DNA of 64,000 bases from Alitta virens (GCA_932294295.1 OW028580.1:11871374-11935373); one strand, 5' to 3'. Positions 1-13,040 are shown, counted from the first letter of the stretch. Notes: a model not told the origin generated them from the sequence alone. Made by a program: numbers and translations.

Positions 1-204
1 TTACAATTTCACCTTGTTTGCACAATGCTGTATCTGTGTATCATATTCATAGTTGTATACATTATCTGACACACAAACAAAATACAAATGTAACTTTTAT
101 ATTATAAATAAAAAATGGATCTTCTTAGCAATTTTCTTGCTGAAACCGACCACTACTGAACTATCCAAAAACACTAATTTACACTAAAATTTTACTAGAA
201 TAGT

Positions 205-705
205 AAATTTTCGTAGTCGATCATCGGCACCAACTGATAATCGATTATTAGTCGGTTTGGGTGCAGTTCCTACTTGAGTAGTCACCTACATAAAAGCCAA
301 ATCGGGTCAAGTCTTAATATTAACATTGTAGTGATTCGTTTTATTATTATAAAACAGAAAATAAAAAATCTCTAAAAATATAAAGTAGTAATTTGTTTGA
401 GACGTCATCAGTTGCTATAGGACTTGAGCCATAAATCAACTGCTATCGTAACGAGAGAAAAAAGGTGTCTGCACATAAATACAATTTATAATACCTCAAG
501 TTATTTATCTTTTATATATCAAGACTTAAGTTATGATCATATGAAACTCCTCAAGTGAGGAAGTACAATAGTTTTTATTTTTGCTACTAACGCAAATGCT
601 GTTATGCGTGCGGTGCAACGATAATCGACTATACAAAATTAGTAATTGATCATCGAATTTTTAGACAAAGTAACCGATGATCGAGTATAATCGATCATCG
701 TGACA
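205..705. repeat. degenerate element with CGAT/ATCG palindromic ends
   Basis: Clusters of imperfect palindromes built on CGATCATCG and ATAATCGA occur at about 205-245 and again, partly inverted, at about 615-705. They look like the eroded ends of a small inverted-repeat transposon of about 500 bp. Nothing coding is seen between them. The remaining sequence up to 1560 is AT-rich and featureless apart from a short tandem repeat of atgagcaaatg units near 753-784. Confidence 0.3.
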
Positions 706-1566
706 CCACTAAAAAACACCACTGAATAATAGTGAACATCATGGTGAACACTATGAGCAAATGATGAGCAAATGATGAGCAAATGCTGGAGCTGAACAAT
801 TGATTGAACCCAGCCACTTTGGAGAAGGATGCCCCAACTCTCCATAACACAATTCCATTTGGGCATTCCCTGCAAAAACATGCAGACTATCACGTAATTA
901 TTGCATTGCATATTGTGCACAGCTCTGAGCATGCTAAAATTTCCCCCTAGACTGTCTGTGTTGTTCGGTGGGACAGACTCACAGGCTGATGGGGATTAAC
1001 ACACACTGCAGTGTAATGGCAGAGCTATCAGCCAGTGCCACAAAGTTAGAAGTTATAGCTCACATGGAATGAACAATATTGAATAAAGCAGTATACAGGG
1101 ATGAATTAAACATTTTGTCGAACATTTAGCACAACATATATAGCGAGATGTGGAATAATTTTTGAAAAGTCAGCAACCAGGTGTTCTATGTATGTCTCAA
1201 TAACTCAATATATATATAAATATTTTTTTATTATTCATACTCAGATGAGGGATACATTGTACATAATAATTATATCTAAAAAAATAAAATAAATCAAGCA
1301 TAAATGAAATGAAAATTAAATTATACATATATAATTTAAAAGGAAAAGACGTTATCAAATTCAGAATGTGTCCAGTGTGACCATGTATTAGGTCGGTAAT
1401 GCACAATACTGTGTACTTGTCATCAGTGTCACATGAGCATGATGAGTCAAATAAAAGCTCGGCATCAAGTTAATTGTTTGCTTAACTGACAGTCCATAAC
1501 GCTTGCAATTGTAGTTGATGTTTCCACCAATTATGGAATTCGCGCAATTAAATATTTCACCTATAC

Positions 1567-1850
1567 CACTGGGTCTGAAACTTAGTCAGCTTATACATTA
1601 TGTGACCAGCTGAGAAAGGCAGATATAATGATGAGATAAGACTTGAAGTCCACATCATGTTACAAATTTACCCCATGGCTGGGGTATTTTACATATACAT
1701 GCCTCAACATTGACACTGAGTGCAAGGCACCTCCATTTAACGTCTCATGCGACCGACATGTGAGGTGTGCCAGGCGTGAATAAAACCTAGGACCATGCAT
1801 CAGCAGCAGAGCTGGGTCAGCTGGCAGTCTAACTCATTGTCATGTTGGAG
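1567..1850 (-). repeat. tRNA-derived SINE-like dispersed repeat, copy A1
   Basis: It shares long stretches with 11258-11535 (for example ctgggtctga, cagcttatacatt, gatgagata, gtccacacc-type blocks, caaggcacctcca). The right end, read on the minus strand, carries a degenerate RNA polymerase III B-box-like block (gtcctaggttttattc). A SINE copy is the simplest reading. Confidence 0.5.
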
Positions 1851-2787
1851 GTTATGATAAATTACAAGATTTCTTATCACTAAGGATGACTTTCAATCGT
1901 TTATAAACTTAAGTATTAGGCCTACTATGTTGCATGACTTGTAATTCAGTTGGTAATAAAGATAAATTTACATAAATTTCCAGTCCTCCATCGTCACTAT
2001 CAAAACTTTCTATACATTCTACACCAAATTTTAAAAAAATTACAGGGAAAGTTTCCAGCTAGCATTTTCTAGAAAAATACTTAAAACTTGTCATAAGAAT
2101 GTAATAAGACTTCAAGACACTTCCTGTTCAAAGAACTACCTGGTTTTTTGCCATCTTTTGTTAACATGATATATTTGCATATGCCCGACAAAATGTTCAA
2201 CCTGGATTTGGCAAGAGATCCAAATACCAAAGTCATATAACAGCCTCCTAATGCATTAGCCAAATCAAGTGTGGACTGCTGGCAGACATCAAGTCCTAGC
2301 ACCTGAATCAAAGCAGATAAGCTCTATAAGAAGCAAAATACTACAGAAAAAGGTGCACATAAAGTACAGACCTTCTGTGGGTTAAGTATTTTACATCAAT
2401 ATTATACTAATTAAAAAAATAAAAATAAAACACCGACGAGAAATCCACTGCTAATAAGCTAGAAAAGAGGAACATCTCCAGAAGTAGAATCCTATACATG
2501 TGTATGCAGCAACCAATGTGTTGCTGATGTTTCCAGTTTTTCAAAGAGCTACCAAATGACAGCATGGAAGTGTGAGCCCACCAATGCTTATGCTTGCTCA
2601 TATGTTGATGCCAGAAATTACACCCAGACAGAATAAATGTAGCGAAACGGTTTAAACATCAGACAAGCTCACATGGACAAAATGAATCAACCTAACTCAT
2701 AACAGGTGGCACATGGCACATGGCCAGCATAAAGAGGCAGAGAGAGCGACCGAGTCAGACTGATAGAAAGAGAGTGACCACACATAC

Positions 2788-2890
2788 CTATGAATAACTT
2801 CGAGAACCATCCTGAAGCAGCAGAAGCAGCCTTGCTTTTGGACGGAGAAGAGGAAGGGGAGGCACCCGCAGCACCTTTCCGTCCCACCAT
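2788..2890 (-). CDS. candidate alternative first exon (basic Ser/Lys-rich N-terminus)
   Basis: An ATG directly preceded by an in-frame TAG opens a frame starting MVGRKGAAGASPSS. It continues Ser/Ala/Lys-rich for 34 codons and ends at a good donor (CATAG|GTATGT) with one leftover base. That phase equals the donor phase of the NHR1 exon upstream, so both could splice to the same downstream exon beyond the left edge. If used, it would give a neuralized isoform lacking NHR1, or it may be the start of another minus-strand gene. A different frame beginning MDAAAAAAAG, from a GCT run at 2949-2976, terminates exactly at the donor, so this exon could also be partly untranslated. Support is the splice signal, phase and CpG-rich upstream DNA; no protein match is recognised. 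Confidence 0.35.
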
Positions 2891-2948
2891 CTACGGAGAT
2901 CTAGGAAGATGCCATTAATCCGAAAAGGATTCACTTCGCTTTGCTTTC

Positions 2949-2970
2949 CAGCAGCAGCAGCAGCAGCAGC
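2949..2970. repeat. (CAG)7 triplet run
   Basis: Seven CAG units on the plus strand, read as GCT/CTG on the minus strand, just upstream of the candidate first exon. In one minus-strand frame it would encode an alanine run after a start codon. Confidence 0.85.
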
Positions 2971-2974
2971 ATCC

Positions 2975-3190
2975 ACGCATCCAGTTGACTTAGTAAAAAG
3001 GAGTGAAGCAGAGAGACCAGAGAGCAGGTCACTTGCCGAAGGGCTGGTCCCGGGGCCTCATTGATATTCCAAGGGGCCGTTCCAATGATGGCGAGTGTGT
3101 ACGGGCCCGCTTCCTGCTCGGACCATGCGAGTCATACCAAGAACCCCGGCAAACCCCCCACTGGGCCCGGCTAACACCCCCGCCGCCTTA
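2975..3190 (-). promoter_or_regulatory. CpG-rich stretch, possible promoter of the 2.8-kb exon
   Basis: Within about 150 bp (3041-3190) there are roughly a dozen CpG dinucleotides and runs such as cccggggcc and gggcccggc, in a neighbourhood that is otherwise clearly AT-rich. It lies immediately upstream, on the minus strand, of the candidate first exon at 2788-2890. No TATA box was noted. Promoter identity is inferred from composition and position. Confidence 0.3.
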
Positions 3191-4405
3191 ATCCTCATTA
3201 CCAAATCACATCTATCACCAGTACGACTCCAGAAATGTGATTAATACACAGGCGTTAAAGGCCAATGCTCCATAGCGATATGCAAATTGCAATTACCTGA
3301 AGCCCTAGCCTGCGACTATAGCCACTGCAGCTGCTGTAACATCGGCTGATCAAGCCATCAAACCTGCAGGCAATGAAGCAATAGAACTCACATGCTAAAT
3401 ACCCACTGCGATGCATCTAAAGCCTGGCCGACCCACACAATCCAATAGTTTGATGACCCGCTGCAAAATGGCAGCAAATCTGGACTGGACATGAAATGGA
3501 TGTGAAATGGACACTGGAATGGTCATTGGGCTTTTATTGCTCCTCTCTTCTCCTTTTCGTGATCAGCTGCACTCATGCCATTCCAGATATTTTGGGAACA
3601 AGTTGCTGCCAAAAAAGGCCTCAGAGAAACATAAGCCACAATGCGGCTGCCCTCAGCCTTTGCTCTGCCTACCAATGAATCCGCCCCCATAAAAGATGTA
3701 ATAGCCACACAACCTGTATATGCCATCCCATTGAAACTCTACACATGATATATATCGATTGATAGGTCATAGAACTAAATTGTCTGACTTAACTACTCTC
3801 AAGCGTATGAACTAAATTGCAGACAAATGCAAACAAGGACATTTTAATTCGACGTGCCCAAAACATTCTAACCAAAGTTAGCAGTCTCCATAAACAAAAA
3901 CCATCTAAGCTTTCCTGCTGACCAGTTAACACATTTAGCTAGTTCTCCTTTATTCAGTATCCAAGATATGTTGGACTAAATAGCACAAAAATCAGTGAAA
4001 ATAAGCTCACCTAATTAACAAACTGAACTCTTTCAATGGGAGGTTTCTCAGTACAAAGGCATAATTACCACCAAGTTTCATAATAACAAGGATTCATTGG
4101 TCATTGTTTATCACACAAACAAGCGCAATGTTAGCTTTTACAAACACGGAATGCTGAAAATGTTCCAACTAGACTAGCCATGCCACCAAAACAACTGGTA
4201 ATTGGCCAATTAAAACCAACACAGATTAGGCCAATTCCAACTGATAATTGCCTGATTACCAGAACACATTACCTGCTAATTGTTTGATAAACTTTCAAAA
4301 AATGGCATTAACGATTGTGTGACTGAAGTCAGCGGATAACTCATTATTGAATGATTGAATAGTGAAGGAAAATGGTGAAAAATTTGAATAAGTAACTCAA
4401 CTTAC

Positions 4406-4906
4406 CTACGAACTCCATTGCAGTCGTATTGCCATAAATGTCGACAAGGGCCCAGAGGGAACCACCCGTATTTACTCCGCTGAAGAAAAGCCCTTTCTCT
4501 TCACCATTAATGCCGAACATGACATCACCATTGCGCGTGTAGTAGTAGAAAAGAATATTGGAAGGGTTGGCATATCTCTCGGGTAGGGCTTTGGCCCAGT
4601 AGCCCTGTTTGTTTGTCAGGTCGGGGCAAGCATAGCGAGGCAGTTCGCTGGCGTTGATAGTCACCGGGTCATGAGACATGAACCCGAATCGCACCACTCC
4701 ACTCCAACTGGTAGAGACCTCAACAAACTTGAGGTAGATACGTTCATTGACCGCCACCGGTCGGTTGCCGAAACAAATGCCCTTGCAGAAGCTCTCGATC
4801 CTTTTCGCTCGACGTCGGTCCACAGAAAGTTGGATGTTCTCACTGTGGACCTGGTGGAAAAGAATTGGCCATCCCTTCATGGCGGAGGCCCCAAGGTCAT
4901 CGGGTC
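4406..4906 (-). CDS. neur: neuralized homologue, exon carrying the NHR1 domain
   Basis: This internal exon encodes about 166 residues that match a Neuralized homology repeat (NHR) almost end to end. Neuralized proteins are E3 ubiquitin ligases that bind Notch ligands through NHR1 and promote their endocytosis. Visible motifs, in order, are FHQVHSENIQLS, ESFCKGICFGNRPV, WSGVVRFGF, YACPDL, GYWAKALPE, GLFFSGV and LWALVDIYG, in the spacing of Drosophila Neur NHR1, which is the closest family member I can recall. The exon is bounded by a clean acceptor (ttgcag|GACC) and donor (CGTAG|GTAAG). It starts and ends in phase 1 (2 nt, 166 codons, 1 nt), so it is symmetric. The second NHR and the RING finger are not in the window and must lie left of position 1 or in unrecognised exons. 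NEURL1 versus NEURL1B cannot be decided; invertebrates usually have one gene. Confidence 0.93.
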
Positions 4907-5420
4907 CTGCAATGAGAAATAAGTCAAGGTCAGAGAAATATTTCAATCTTTCATCTTTGAATGTTTGATAATGACAGCTAAATGTCAAGCTAAATCAATG
5001 CACACATCACGTCATGTAAAACAAAAATAATTCTTGCACACTATAAAATGAGAAAAGTGTTGGTGTAAAAATATTTGTGGAAACTCCGCTAATTAAGACT
5101 GCTCTTGAATGTCTCAGCATAAAAATGTATTAGAAGATGGACTAAACAGATTTCTTCTCACATAGCTTTTGTGAAGAATTTGTGGTGTCTACACGAAGAA
5201 TTGACCCTGCTTGCTTTGTTCAGCCAAGGTAAGCTCAGCAAATGCAACAGAACAAAGCAATTTCAAAAGGTATGGCAGTGGCTTTGACAAGCCCAGTTTC
5301 CCTGCTCATTCCAAAAGAATCATGGAATTCCCGGGGCAAGACCCAGTCACTTTTTTGTTAATTTGAAACTAAATACAGAATTTCTTGATTTTCACGTTGA
5401 TCAGTATACTGAGTAGGAGT

Positions 5421-5480
5421 CCTATCAGTCTGTTTTGGAAGTTGTAAGTAATCAGTCTGTTTTTGGAAGCTGTAAGTAAT
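5421..5480. repeat. short tandem duplication (about 29 bp x 2)
   Basis: The block atcagtctgttttggaagttg...taagta is repeated back to back with minor changes (ttttggaagttg versus tttttggaagctg). No function suggested. Confidence 0.7.
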
Positions 5481-5819
5481 CTTTAGGTTATGAATTACAG
5501 TGAATAATGGAAAGTCAAATTAGGCAGCATTTTCTAACAACTTCACTTCCTGAGAAAAACTGTATTACGATACATTGTAAAAATAAGTAAAAAGTTATCA
5601 TCGCAGGGTTCTAAGCCACAAAATCGACATCACAGTAACTTTCCAACCTGGAACTTTTAACTGAATTAATAACAGAATCAAGATGAATTGAAAGACAGCG
5701 AGTCACTGGCTTGCGTGACATCACTTTCATAGTCAATTACACAGTTGGTATTTCTTTTTTCTAGTTTGATTTATGCACTTTCAGGGAGTAAATATTTCAT
5801 TTTATGGAGAGCATGTTGT

Positions 5820-6935
5820 ACTTGCTTCGTCCAAAGCGAGCTGGCCAAGCACAGCGTTCCTAGGAAGAAGCAGCTTCTCTGGTTGCTGAATTACTCCCAA
5901 GAACATTGACTCTTTTGCAATTTGTCACTCGTTCAGACAAGAAAGAAACAACAAAATGCAAGTTACTTGACAAGAGTTGAAGCATTCTACCAGAAAGCTG
6001 ACCAAGTAATGGATGTTTTTTGTGAAGACCCCATAGTTCTTAAGAAACTTGAAGAGAAACATGGTGTAAAGATGGGGAACATGGATGGAACTTTATAAAA
6101 GACCAGAGATCTGACAGAAAGATGTGTGAAGATTTTGTGGACCAGAAATGGATGAAAACTATGGAGTGAAGGAGACAGGATCTGCAGAGTCTGGAAAGAA
6201 TGAGGGAGCAGGCTGAGAAGGAGACAGAACTGAAACAACCAGCTTCTTTTGTTGACAGCACAAGTGAAGATGAAGAATGTGATGATGGTGCTACGCAAAT
6301 GTATTCAGCTTTCAGTAAAGATGAGGTGGATCATCCTACTGGGAAGAAACAATGCCGTACATCCACTGATACAATTACTCAACAGCATGATGCTCTTCCA
6401 CTTCAACATCAGCACTTACGTTACAGCTTCAGGAAGGTGTGTCCTGAATTTTATGAAACAGTAGACAAGCTCAAGAGTTGCTACCATATGTCTGAAGCTC
6501 AGGCAGAAGCTGCAGTAGTGCTTGTTGGCAACAAAATGTTCAATCGAGCTTTGAAGTTCCATAATGAACCACAAGTCATTGATTTGGACACTTTTCCAGA
6601 GTCAAGCAGTGTTAGACATACCGGGTAAAGTCTTGAAGTCTTGGCACTGAATGAAATTGTTAAGGAAATTATGAGTGCAGATGAAAAAAATGGGACATAT
6701 TTAGATGATGGATCTAAGAAGGCTGCAAGTTGTGTTCCTTCTAAACTCTGTTTGAGAAAATTTACCTTGTGCTCACTGATCAAACTACTCACAACTTCAA
6801 AGTTGATGAATTAGTAGCTGAAAGTCTTGAATCTGATCATGTACCAGACCATCTTTTTACTGATATGATAACAACTCTACTAAATCATAACAATCCAGGG
6901 TTCCTGCAGTTCTACCTTCACAAGAAGTAAGACCT
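5820..6935 (+). pseudogene. decayed gene for an uncharacterised multicopy-type protein
   Basis: Coding-like segments follow one another in shifting frames. About 5825-5975 reads ...ASLVAELLPRTL...; about 5900-6097 reads VEAFYQKADQVMDVF...; 6200-6628 is an open frame of 142 codons including FYETVDKLKSCYHMSEAQAEAAVVLVGN; the same frame continues after a single TAA (6626-6628) as SLEVLALNEIVKEIMSADEK to about 6811; and from about 6762 another frame reads VLTDQTTHNFKVDELVAESL to 6930. The pattern is one ancestral protein interrupted by at least one stop and several frameshifts. I recall similar uncharacterised multicopy proteins (YHMSEAQAEAAV-type motif) from other marine invertebrate genomes, which suggests a mobile-element origin. 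The family is not named and no function can be given. It lies inside the proposed neuralized intron on the opposite strand. Confidence 0.55.
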
Positions 6936-8940
6936 TTATAAGACACTAGACCTGACTGCTCTCACGACGGAGGAATAGTTAAGTTGAATGTGCCTCTTCA
7001 ATTAAAAAAAGAGTGAATAGCTAAGAATTTTAAAGAGTATCACTAACACATATTTCTGACTATGGCTGAGATGGAATTCACATTTTGAACAGTTGCTGGA
7101 AACCAATATTCATTAAATCCAATTCTCATTCTTTTTTTGTTATCAGAGGCTGGTGACTGCCAATTGCAATTCTGACTTAATTGACACCTCTGAGGAGTGA
7201 CCTATTCAGCTACACTCTGAACTATCCCAATTGCCATTAATTAACAACTGTGAGGCCACTACCCTATGCCTCAGAAGAACTTTCTAGTTGCCAATAATTC
7301 AGCTAGTTCCTCAAAACTGAGAATACGCAATTCAGATGTCAACCACCAGGGCCGCTGCGATAGCGGAAATAGCGGACTCACACATCGGGCGCTAAAACTG
7401 ACTGATTTCTGTACTTTTCTCAACTATGGAGTCTTTCCGGCAAAATCCGCCCAATAACTGACCTACAGGACACTAGGATAGATAATTTTATACAGTTCTG
7501 GGACTTGTACATTGCGTTTCTGTACAAGTTGATCAATTACAACTGATTTGCTGAACTCAATCATCGCTCAACCATGACCAAGTCCGTACATAGATGGAGG
7601 CCACTGCCGTGCCACGCGCACATGAAAAATAAGACCACTAATATAGTAATTTACACCAATATTTTTAATTTTATCGTCCATAAAAAATCAGGATATTTGC
7701 CAGTAAACAATAAAATAAACACAGTTCTTGTACAGCTGAAAGTCCACAAGAGGACAGACGGTACTTCCTTTGGCCAACACAGGCCACAATCGCCTGTGTT
7801 TGTTTTCCAAGTATATTTGCATAAAAAATAAGACAACGTAAGACTTAGTGGACAAAATTAAGAATTTATACGGGCCTTACTTTTTACAAAAATATAGTAA
7901 GACTTTATCAGACTTTGTTATAACCAGTGGGAACCCTGCAGTGTCCAAGTCCTTCTATCCACAATATACATCAACGGCCAGAATGATCAAAGCTATAAAT
8001 ACATAGCTAACTGTTTGTCAGAGGCTCTCACACAATCCCATATAAACATTTTATAAGTAGAAGCTCTGACTTCTGAGATTCTGCAATGCACTTATATCAC
8101 AAAATGCAATTGACATAGCCACCTGACAAGGAAATGCACTTAGCACTGCTTAGACACATCAAATGAAATATCCCAGAAAAAAATATCAAAGATATACACT
8201 GATGAAATGGCCAAATATGCAAGACTGATACAAAAGAAGTAGCATTCATATAAAAGAAACAGTAGTGTATCTCTTTGCTCAGCACCAGTGCAACTGCAGG
8301 GGATGGCCTCGCTTGACCTCCAAATTGACTGAAAATCCTGACCTCTAGGGAAGTCTGGGTTGTCTGTAGAGGTCACAGAGGTCAAACGAAGGGGGAAGGG
8401 TATGCCCTTTGGAAGTAGCAGGTATGGCAGAGGGTTAGAGAAAAGTTGGACAATACTGAAAGTAAGTTCCACCCAAGAAAAACTCTGATAATAGGCCTAT
8501 TGACGTATTACACTGATTCCAGTATCAATATGTTCAACTACACAGAGTTACGTGCTACCCTCTACAACAAGGACTTGATTACAAGGATTCACCATCAAAG
8601 AGAGAATCAGCAGGACCATAATAATACAATAAAATGAAATATTTTTTGTGGCAAACGAAGAATTGATATTGTTTTCTTGCGTCAGTTAGCTACTTCACAG
8701 ATGGGCATACATTTCAATGGTGAGTGTGAACCCTTGAGTTGTTGAGTGTGAAACTGTCTAAGTCAAATTGTATATTCCATCTAGGTCTGGACCTGAACTT
8801 GACATATTTGGTTCTACTTCCTGGGTGGCAAACATGCATGAGCATACATACATTTTGGATGTCACTCACTTCTATATGCATGATATGTCTACAGCTGTAT
8901 GCATAACATGCTAACCCGAGCATGAATTAAATATGCAATA

Positions 8941-9000
8941 CCTTCAAATTCACCAGGGTCACCACAAGTCAAATCCTACCCACTAGACCATTCAATTAGG
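8941..9000 (-). repeat. tRNA-like SINE head fragment
   Basis: The minus strand reads tggtctagtgggtaggattt, close to the A box of Glu/Asp-type tRNAs, followed by a weak B-box-like ggtgaatttg. No acceptor stem or CCA-end pairing is evident, so this is a SINE head rather than a tRNA gene. Confidence 0.35.
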
Positions 9001-11257
9001 CAGACACAATAACCATACATGCACTATCCATTTTCTATCAGTAAGCCAGCATCGGATGCAACTATACAAATTTTTCCATTCTTTGGCGCTCTCCAGTCAG
9101 AGCAATTCATTGATATTCATACAAACTTGATGGGCAGATATGCATGATATGACAGGCCATAATGACATCTAGCAGCAATAGTGCTACAGTGCAATAGTGA
9201 TTATCATGGGTAAGTGCATGACAGATGAGCAGAGGTTAGCTATGGCTGGCTCTTTTATGTATGTGATAGGAATTAGCATTCAACAGGACTGCCACAAGGT
9301 GACCCCATCCCACCTCACCTTTCAACACAGAATACTCAAGGCTGGCAATGTCACAAACTAGATCAGTTGGCCCACCATAGCCCAGCAGACTGCCCAGCAC
9401 TTGGATTATGTAGATCTTGTAATGCAATCAGATCTTAAAATAATCTAATGAAGACACAGACTTACAAGACACCCTCTCCATCATCAATATTTAAAGCATC
9501 CAAGAGGAGATTTTTCTAAAGTAGATGCGCACTGTCTCAAGTTGATACTACTCAAGACTCTCAGTCCTTGAAGAGATTTTATTGCAATCCACTCCAAACT
9601 ACTATTGCCACTTGATCCACAATCCAATGGCGCTCTTTCCTTGATTAAAGACACTACGGTTATAAACAAAAAAGTTTTACGATTCCCACTTTCGCCAGCA
9701 TTTACAGTATTTCCCTCTTGACATGCTCAGTGGCTATAGGGTACCATTATATCTGAAGGAGATTTACACAGATTTCCAACCTTGACCAAGTTTCCATAAA
9801 TGGGGCAAATGGGAAAAAAGTCAGTGGTTAACCTTCAGTTTTAAGATCTTCAAAACCCTTTTCGGCTTGATGATAAATTTTCAAATGAGTCAGACATTTT
9901 CTGTTACTCTTTGCTTTAGAGAAGCTCCGGAATCTTTTAAATTGCAAGATTCCACCCCTGACATGAGCTCACACTCATCTGTCAATACTGATCAATGACT
10001 GTCGTTACAGTTGATTATCGCTACAAAGACACCAATAGAAGCTTCATGTAACATAAAATAATCTACCAAATAAGAGTACATTTCCAAGGCAAGGTCACCC
10101 AAATTCCAATATTACTCAAACTGGCCATAGATAAATGACAAGAATTTCAAAACTTCTGCTTCATGCAATTTACTGATCAATCTGGCATCACATCTGAGGA
10201 CTTGTCATTAAAGATGCTACAATTTGTTTTAAGGCTGAGCCTACCAAATGAATTATTTACCACCCATTAAAAGTGAAAGAGACAAAAAAAATTTTTTGAT
10301 GGAACTTGAAGTCGAGGTCTGTAATCAAATCAAATGACAGCCATGATCGCATTAAATTCTTTCCAGAATTTAAGGCACAAAACAAAAGATTTTAGAAAAA
10401 GACAATGTGCTGTGGCACAAATTCCCAGGAAAACAAGATGGGTTTTGCCAATAAATTTTACACTTCAATTTGGCCTACTCATAAAAGTAAAGAAACACAT
10501 TTTGATCAATTGGCTGATCTGTCACTGACCAGTGAATGTCTAAGTAATCGACTGACCCATAAATGACCGGTCAGCCCAACAGAAGAGGCACTGCCAGTAT
10601 GTCACAACAATAGAGGTCCTCATATTTCAATATTGTCCATTAGAGAATGAACTGGCACACCTTGCCAATTCAATACAATGTCGACAAAAAAAAACAGATC
10701 AATCATGTGCCTTGATTGATTACTCACAATACCACTGAATATGGCAGAATCATACACACCTACAAAAACAAATTGAATAGCCCAAAAAATCCATCATTTA
10801 TGTTAAGAAGACTCCCACCAATAATTTTGAAGCTTTCTCATGATTCTATCCACCAGGGAAGCAAGAACCTTTGCTACAGGGAGCACTACTTTACACACCT
10901 GTGTGACAAGGGGGCATTTGTCATCCGCGCTGTGTTTCTGGAATAACACCCTAGAGAAAAAGCCGCATCCGAGGAAAGCGATCGAAAGAAAAAAGCCTTA
11001 AATTGTTGCCAACCAAGAATAGAAGGATGAAAGCGGCTTTATATCAGAGGCGCGAAGTGCAATGAAGTAATGGCAGGTGATAAATAAGAAAGAAAAATTA
11101 TGTAAAAGAAAATTGAAAAAGATACACCATCTGCAATGGGAAAGTCATACTCTTAATTAGCATGAATGAATGAAATGCAGAGGTAAACATTGCAAACCAA
11201 TAGGATAAAAAAATACGAAATCCCATGCCCGTGTGATAAATTTCTCATGTCTCAGTG

Positions 11258-11535
11258 CTACTGGGTCTGAAGCTTCGTCAGCTTATATGACCAGCTGCCA
11301 GATGATGAGATGATAAGGCTTGGAGTCCACACCATGTTACACATTTACCCATGGGTGGGGTCTTTACATGCTTCAGCGTAGACACCGAGCACAAGGCACC
11401 TCCAATTTAATGTCTTATGCAATCGACATCCAGATGGGATGTACAGCTCATGAAGAGTGCCCGGGCCTGGGATCTAACCCTGGTCCTTGGACATTCAGCA
11501 GAGCTTGCCAATGTGGATTGCTGCGCTAAATGTAC
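11258..11535 (-). repeat. tRNA-derived SINE-like dispersed repeat, copy A2
   Basis: Same family as the repeat at 1567-1850. On the minus strand the copy opens with ttagcgcagc and then a B-box-like ccagggttagatccc about 50 bases on, matching the internal promoter spacing of tRNA-derived SINEs. A short plus-strand open frame overlaps it but follows the repeat and is not a gene. Confidence 0.55.
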
Positions 11536-11591
11536 AGGTCAACCATGAAGGGATCAAAATCTTTCCTGACGGAGGAAGTTATATCACAAAA

Positions 11592-13040
11592 CATAGGCTG
11601 CGCTGCAGCTAAACCCTCAGCGAATCCCACACAGCACACAGGAATCATTAATATTGTTAAGTGTTCGTCCGACAGGCAGGAGGGCGGGCGTTACACTTTC
11701 ATTTCCAGATCAAAACTCTAACACAAACTTTCGTTTCTAAAGCTGAACTCTTAACACTGATGCACTTACTCTTATGAAATGTTATACAGTAACACTCCAT
11801 ATGGCCTAGCGGTGCCTTGTGATAGCCACACTGACATATCTCGGCTGTGTTGTACAAAATTTGGAAAAATATTAGAGAAAAGTATTGGAGTCAAGTGAAA
11901 GTAATATAGATCATTATGCAACAAATTATTATGAAATTGCTAATTATAAACAGAAACTGTTGAATGGGTTGAGCATGGGCAATACTATGATCAAATATTT
12001 AATAATTGTATGCACATGAATTGTACAACATTGTTAAGTATGGGATACTAAGGAATATGAAGGAAGCATCACAATTATTGGCATTTTTTTCCAGATTATC
12101 CATTATCATAAAAAAAAAAAAAAGGAGGATGAAACAAATATCAAAATGAAGCTTAAAAGTGAAAGTACTATAATCTATATATATCATTGGCAAAAGGTTA
12201 CTTATGTAATGATCATACAGTTATTGATATGAAGGTTTGAAAAATTACTTACTTACTATAAAATTATGTCATTAATGTTCATGAAACCCCAAAAATGTTT
12301 TGTATGCATGTAGGTGCAGTAGTTTGTGAGTCTTGCTCAGGAAATAGAAATGTTTTTTTGTAGTTTTTTTTTCTCTAAATATTTTAAAACACAGCTGAGA
12401 AATGTCGATGTGACTATCAAAATGCACAACTAAGCTATGAAGAGTAAAAACATATAAAATGTTGTTAGGGTAAGTGCATTAATGCCAGATTTCTGCTCTG
12501 GAAACACAATTGAATGCAATTTTTAGATTTTTTTTATGATTTTCCATTATTATGTAATTAGCATGTAATGAATATCAAAATGAAGTTTGAAAAGTGAAAA
12601 TACTATAATTAAAGTATGTTATTGATACAATTTCTTTCTTGTAGGGTAAATAGTGTCTTTTGTATGGAGGTTTGAAAAAGTAGGAATTTGCCCTAATTTT
12701 GAAAATTCTATAGTATTTACGGCCATGAGGCCCCCAAAAGGCACCACTGCACTATTTTAGACATATTATGACAAAGTTTTAAGCATGTAGGTGAAGTAGT
12801 GTCCGGACACAAAAAATATTTTTTTTCTATTTTTTCCAAATTTTGTAAAACATAGCCAAGGGTATGTCAATATGACTATCAAAAGGCACCACTAGGCCAT
12901 ATAGAGTATTACTGTACAAAATTTTGTTAGGGTAAGTGCATAAGTGTTAGTACGCCCGCCCGCACCCAGCCCGCCCGTCGGACAGACATTGATAATAACA
13001 AAAACCCTTTTCGAACTTTGTTCGCTGAGGGTTAAAAACA
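11592..13040. mobile_element. inverted-repeat element, AACCCTCAG family, copy 1
   Basis: The left end (from about 11592, with aaaccctcagcgaat at 11611) reappears as its reverse complement at the right end (ttcgctgagggttaa at 13021). The GC-rich block gttcgtccgacaggcagg near 11660 is mirrored by cgtcggacagacattg near 12975, and tatggcctagcggtgcctt is mirrored by aggcaccactaggccatat near 12885. The internal part contains a second, diverged copy of the right half (ttagggtaagtgcat occurs near 12467 and 12927). No coding potential is seen, so this is a non-autonomous DNA element, or two overlapping copies. Confidence 0.6.
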
